A stretch of DNA of 7,111 nt, from contig QMQE01000132.1 in the NCBI GenBank assembly GCA_003650445.1, positions 1-7,111 of the forward strand, read 5' to 3'. Shown piece by piece: positions 5,147 through 7,111 of the stretch (position 1 is its first letter; the number at the start of each line of letters is the position of its first letter). The DNA comes from Acidobacteriota bacterium. GTDB taxonomy: Bacteria > Acidobacteriota > Holophagae > Thermotomaculales > Thermotomaculaceae. The notes under the pieces are model-generated. The model was not told the DNA's origin. It was given only the letters and a program-made list of their open reading frames with translations, and did no database searches. The position numbers were made by a program, and so were the translations under genes.

Positions 5147-5371
5147 ATGGTTGCTTTACTGGTTCTGTTTACAATTCTTGCCTGCCTTCTGGCAGATGCG
5201 ATTCTCCTTTCAGTGCGTGAACGAAGAGCAGCTACAGCAGGCCAGCTGGCCAGAACCCCCGCCCATGCCATGGTATTTGCCCAGGATGGCGGTGAACCGG
5301 TAAAAAAGGATGAAAAGGGTCTTGATGGGGTGCCCTGGAAAGAAAAGATTGACTCTGAAGATGAAAAATAA
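5147..5371 (+). CDS. Small single-pass membrane protein with VFAQDGGEP motif (paralogue D)
   Basis: This 74-aa protein begins MVALLVLFTILACLLADAIL (Cys13, Asp17), then SVRERR, a linker, VFAQDGGEP at 43-51 and a charged tail containing VPWKEK, which loosely recalls the ISWEE segment in the tail of paralogue B. GGGAGG is six bases before the ATG, and the gap from paralogue C is 12 bases. The helix and motif align without gaps to B and C. It ends unit 2, and a hairpin terminator follows about 60 bases later. The next gene is the HybA-like iron-sulfur subunit. No function is recognised; association with a membrane complex is only inferred. Confidence 0.85.
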   Translation: MVALLVLFTILACLLADAILLSVRERRAATAGQLARTPAHAMVFAQDGGEPVKKDEKGLDGVPWKEKIDSEDEK

Positions 5372-5429
5372 AGAAGAGTCAGGCAGATAAATGGAGTGCC
5401 ACATGGCATTCTCAAGGAACATAAAAACC

Positions 5430-5475
5430 AGAACCGGTGCCAGCGGGAATCCCGGTGGACACCGGCTCTGCTTTT
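5430..5475 (+). terminator. Rho-independent terminator of unit 2
   Basis: A long interrupted stem starts with AGA/TCT and CCGGTG/CACCGG, then CCA/TGG and CGGG/CCCG, around an AAT loop, with single mismatches and one bulged A. It spans 5430-5469 and is followed by GC and TTTT. It lies 58 bases after paralogue D. Confidence 0.75.
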
Positions 5476-5484
5476 GTGTATAGT
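5456..5484 (+). promoter_or_regulatory. Possible sigma-70 promoter for the HybA/HybB-like genes
   Basis: TGGACA (5456-5461) and TATAGT (5479-5484) are separated by 17 bases, each one mismatch from the housekeeping consensus. The -35 box lies within the right arm of the unit 2 terminator. A start near 5491 would give a leader of about 140 nt. No RpoN promoter or TGTTG-N7-CAACA site is seen between 5476 and 5629, so the respiratory genes do not appear to have their own sigma-54 promoter. Confidence 0.35.
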
Positions 5485-5629
5485 AAAATATGTGCGTAAT
5501 CGGGATAATAAGAATAACAACCATCAACAAACCGTTCATCTCCCGTTTTCCGGAGGGGGAAGTAGGATAGGCCGGGGTTCCGGTTTAAGCGTTCGGAAGA
5601 TGAATCAAGTATGAAATAAGGAGTGTTCG

Positions 5630-6421
5630 ATGCCCAAAGCCATGCTGGTGGACATTACAGAATGCGTTGGGTGCGGGGTCTGTTCCGAGGCCTGTAAAAA
5701 GGAGCAGAAACTCCCCGGAGACGTAGGAAAGAAACGGGATTACGCCAACTACACGGTTCTTCGCCAGGAGGGGGATGATGTTTATGTTCGGGAGCTGTGC
5801 ATGCACTGTACAGACCCGACCTGTGCATCGGTTTGTCCGGTAAGTGCATTGCACAAAACACCGGAAGGCCCGGTGGTCTATGACTTTGACCTCTGTATCG
5901 GTTGTCGTTACTGTATGATGGCCTGCCCATTCGGAGTACCAAAATATGAGTGGCAAAAGCCGATTCCAAAAATCCGCAAATGCATCATGTGTTATGACAC
6001 GAGGATTAAAAAGGGTTTGCCCACGGCCTGCAGCCAGGCATGCCAGGAAGAAGGTGGTGGTGCCACCTATTTTGGCGAACGGGATGAGTTGCTTGCTGAG
6101 GCTCATAAGCGAATTAAAGAGAATCCGGACACCTATGACAACCACATTTACGGGGAGCATGAGGTCGGTGGTACCAACGTGCTGTTCCTTGCCCCTAAAG
6201 ATAAGCCTTTCAAAGCCCTGCAGTTCAATACGAAACTGCCGGAGGAAGCGCTTCCTGAACTGACGTGGCAGGTGTTGAATAAAATCCCGGTAATTGTTCC
6301 GGTGTGGGCTACGTTTTTAACCGGAATGTGGTGGCTGAATAATCGTAAGGAAGAAGTGGAAGAAAACGAGGGGTCCAAGAAAATCCGTGATGAAAAGCTG
6401 GAAGGGGGCGACAATGAGTAG
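5630..6421 (+). CDS. Four-cluster ferredoxin-like subunit with C-terminal membrane anchor (HybA/FdnH-like)
   Basis: This 263-aa electron-transfer subunit belongs to the family that links a catalytic subunit to a membrane quinone-reactive subunit. Sixteen Cys can hold four [4Fe-4S] clusters: C12/15/18/22, C57/60/65/69, C89/92/95/99 and C118/121/134/138. The segment HIYGEHEVGGTNVLFL (172-187) is typical of HybA and formate-dehydrogenase beta subunits. One transmembrane helix (about 219-236, ending in WW) anchors it, followed by a charged tail. E. coli HybA has a Tat signal; none is present here, so export would need a Tat-signal partner, or the protein faces the cytoplasm. The last Cys group reads CSQACQ, lacking the usual Pro after the Cys, and is followed by EEGGG. 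AAGGAG is six bases before the ATG. The gene overlaps the NrfD-type gene by 8 bp. Whether the partner is a hydrogenase or another oxidoreductase is not visible. Confidence 0.9.
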   Translation: MPKAMLVDITECVGCGVCSEACKKEQKLPGDVGKKRDYANYTVLRQEGDDVYVRELCMHCTDPTCASVCPVSALHKTPEGPVVYDFDLCIGCRYCMMACPFGVPKYEWQKPIPKIRKCIMCYDTRIKKGLPTACSQACQEEGGGATYFGERDELLAEAHKRIKENPDTYDNHIYGEHEVGGTNVLFLAPKDKPFKALQFNTKLPEEALPELTWQVLNKIPVIVPVWATFLTGMWWLNNRKEEVEENEGSKKIRDEKLEGGDNE

Positions 6422-7111
6422 GCCAAAATTCAAGTTTACGTTCTGGCGGGTCGTCGCAGCTTTAATCCTGATTGCCGGCGCGGTGGCGACTTTTCAGCGC
6501 TTTGTTTACGGGCTGGGATATGCAACGCACCTTTCTGATGATTTTCCCTGGGGCCTCTGGATTGGGTTTGACGTAATTTCCGGTGTGGGCCTCGCGGCCG
6601 GTGGATTTACCATTACAGCCATTGTCTATATTTTTAATCTGAAAAAATATCATTGCATTGTAAAACCAACGGTCTTAACGGCCTTTATGGGCTATGTACT
6701 GGTGGGTACCGCCCTGTTGTGGGATCTTGGTAAGTATTATGACATCTGGCATCCGCTGGTATTCGGGAACCACCATTCCGCCATGTTTGAGCTGGGGGTA
6801 TGTGTGGCCAGTTACACCGGTGTCCTGGCACTGGAATTTGCTTCCATTGCCCTTGGAAAATTCAAGTGGCTTCGCAAGCCGGTTGGCTTTCTCAAAAGTA
6901 TCTATATTGTGCTGGTGATTCTCGGTGTGCTGATTTCCACGCTGCACCAGTCCTCGCTGGGGACACTTTACGTAATTGTTCCGGAAAAACTCCATCCCCT
7001 GTGGTACAGCAGACTCCTACCCATCTATTTCTTCTTTACAGCGGTTGGTGCCGGGCTGGGGATGACGGTTGTGGAATCTTATCTCAGCTGGCGGGGGATG
7101 GGCCATGAGGC
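6414..7111 (+). CDS. NrfD/PsrC-family membrane subunit, HybB-like (3' truncated by window)
   Basis: The first 232 residues of an integral membrane protein that exchanges electrons or protons with quinones together with the preceding iron-sulfur subunit. About six transmembrane helices are visible (roughly 11-31, 50-73, 86-105, 122-143, 161-184, 200-220). Family-like segments include RFVYGLG (29-35), PWGLWIGFDV (45-54), MFELGV (124-129) with a membrane Glu, LHQSSLGTLY (177-186) and LHPLWYS (193-199). These are closest in my memory to HybB of hydrogenase-2-type complexes, which run to about 390 aa, so a third or more is missing. The ATG overlaps the upstream gene by 8 bp, and a GGGGG ribosome site lies inside that gene, so translation is coupled. 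A hydrogenase large subunit or other catalytic gene may follow outside the window. Confidence 0.9.
   Translation, partial: MSRPKFKFTFWRVVAALILIAGAVATFQRFVYGLGYATHLSDDFPWGLWIGFDVISGVGLAAGGFTITAIVYIFNLKKYHCIVKPTVLTAFMGYVLVGTALLWDLGKYYDIWHPLVFGNHHSAMFELGVCVASYTGVLALEFASIALGKFKWLRKPVGFLKSIYIVLVILGVLISTLHQSSLGTLYVIVPEKLHPLWYSRLLPIYFFFTAVGAGLGMTVVESYLSWRGMGHE

Noticed and set aside
4783..5520. A 245-codon minus-strand reading frame across unit 2
   Set aside because: It is antisense to two well-supported small genes, the terminator and the sigma-54 promoter, with a low-complexity Ser/Arg-rich product repeating the paralogue pattern in reverse.

Overview
The window reads as a piece of the chromosome of a strictly or facultatively anaerobic Gram-negative bacterium. 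Evidence for this is the oxygen-sensitive class III ribonucleotide reductase and its activase, two textbook sigma-54 (RpoN) promoters, a membrane-anchored GcvH-like protein, and an iron-sulfur/NrfD respiratory membrane module. This mix is typical of Desulfobacterota/Desulfuromonadota-like anaerobes. That placement is an inference from gene content, not a sequence match. All genes are on the + strand.

Left block (1-2923): the 3' end of nrdD overlaps nrdG. A HAD-superfamily protein follows and overlaps a PHP-domain phosphoesterase of the TrpH/YciV (RNase AM) type. The tight spacing suggests one housekeeping operon for anaerobic dNTP synthesis and nucleotide clean-up. The HAD protein lacks the second catalytic Asp of motif I.

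Middle block (2924-5475): this is the unusual part. Two transcription units each start at a sigma-54 promoter with the exact GG-N10-GC spacing. Each promoter is preceded by three 17-bp palindromic sites of consensus TGTTG-N7-CAACA, and the three sites lie at identical distances from the promoter in both copies (centres 166, 147 and 78 bp upstream of the -24 GG). Unit 1 encodes a 277-aa membrane-anchored, Cys-motif, GcvH-like protein and two small single-pass membrane proteins (64 and 75 aa). It ends at a strong hairpin terminator. Unit 2 encodes two further small membrane proteins (67 and 74 aa) and also ends at a hairpin. The four small proteins share a VFAQDGG(E/K)P motif behind one transmembrane helix and a basic patch. 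The GcvH-like protein shares their N-terminal anchor. I know of no named family for the small proteins.

Right block (5476-7111): a four-cluster ferredoxin-like subunit with a C-terminal membrane anchor (HybA-like) overlaps the start of an NrfD/HybB-type integral membrane quinone-interacting subunit, which runs off the window. Catalytic subunits (a NiFe hydrogenase or another oxidoreductase) would be expected nearby, outside the window.

Working model (inference): an unidentified sigma-54 activator switches on two parallel units of small membrane proteins plus a GcvH-like partner. Their position directly before a respiratory iron-sulfur/NrfD module suggests, but does not prove, a role in building, tuning or signalling for that or a similar membrane complex.
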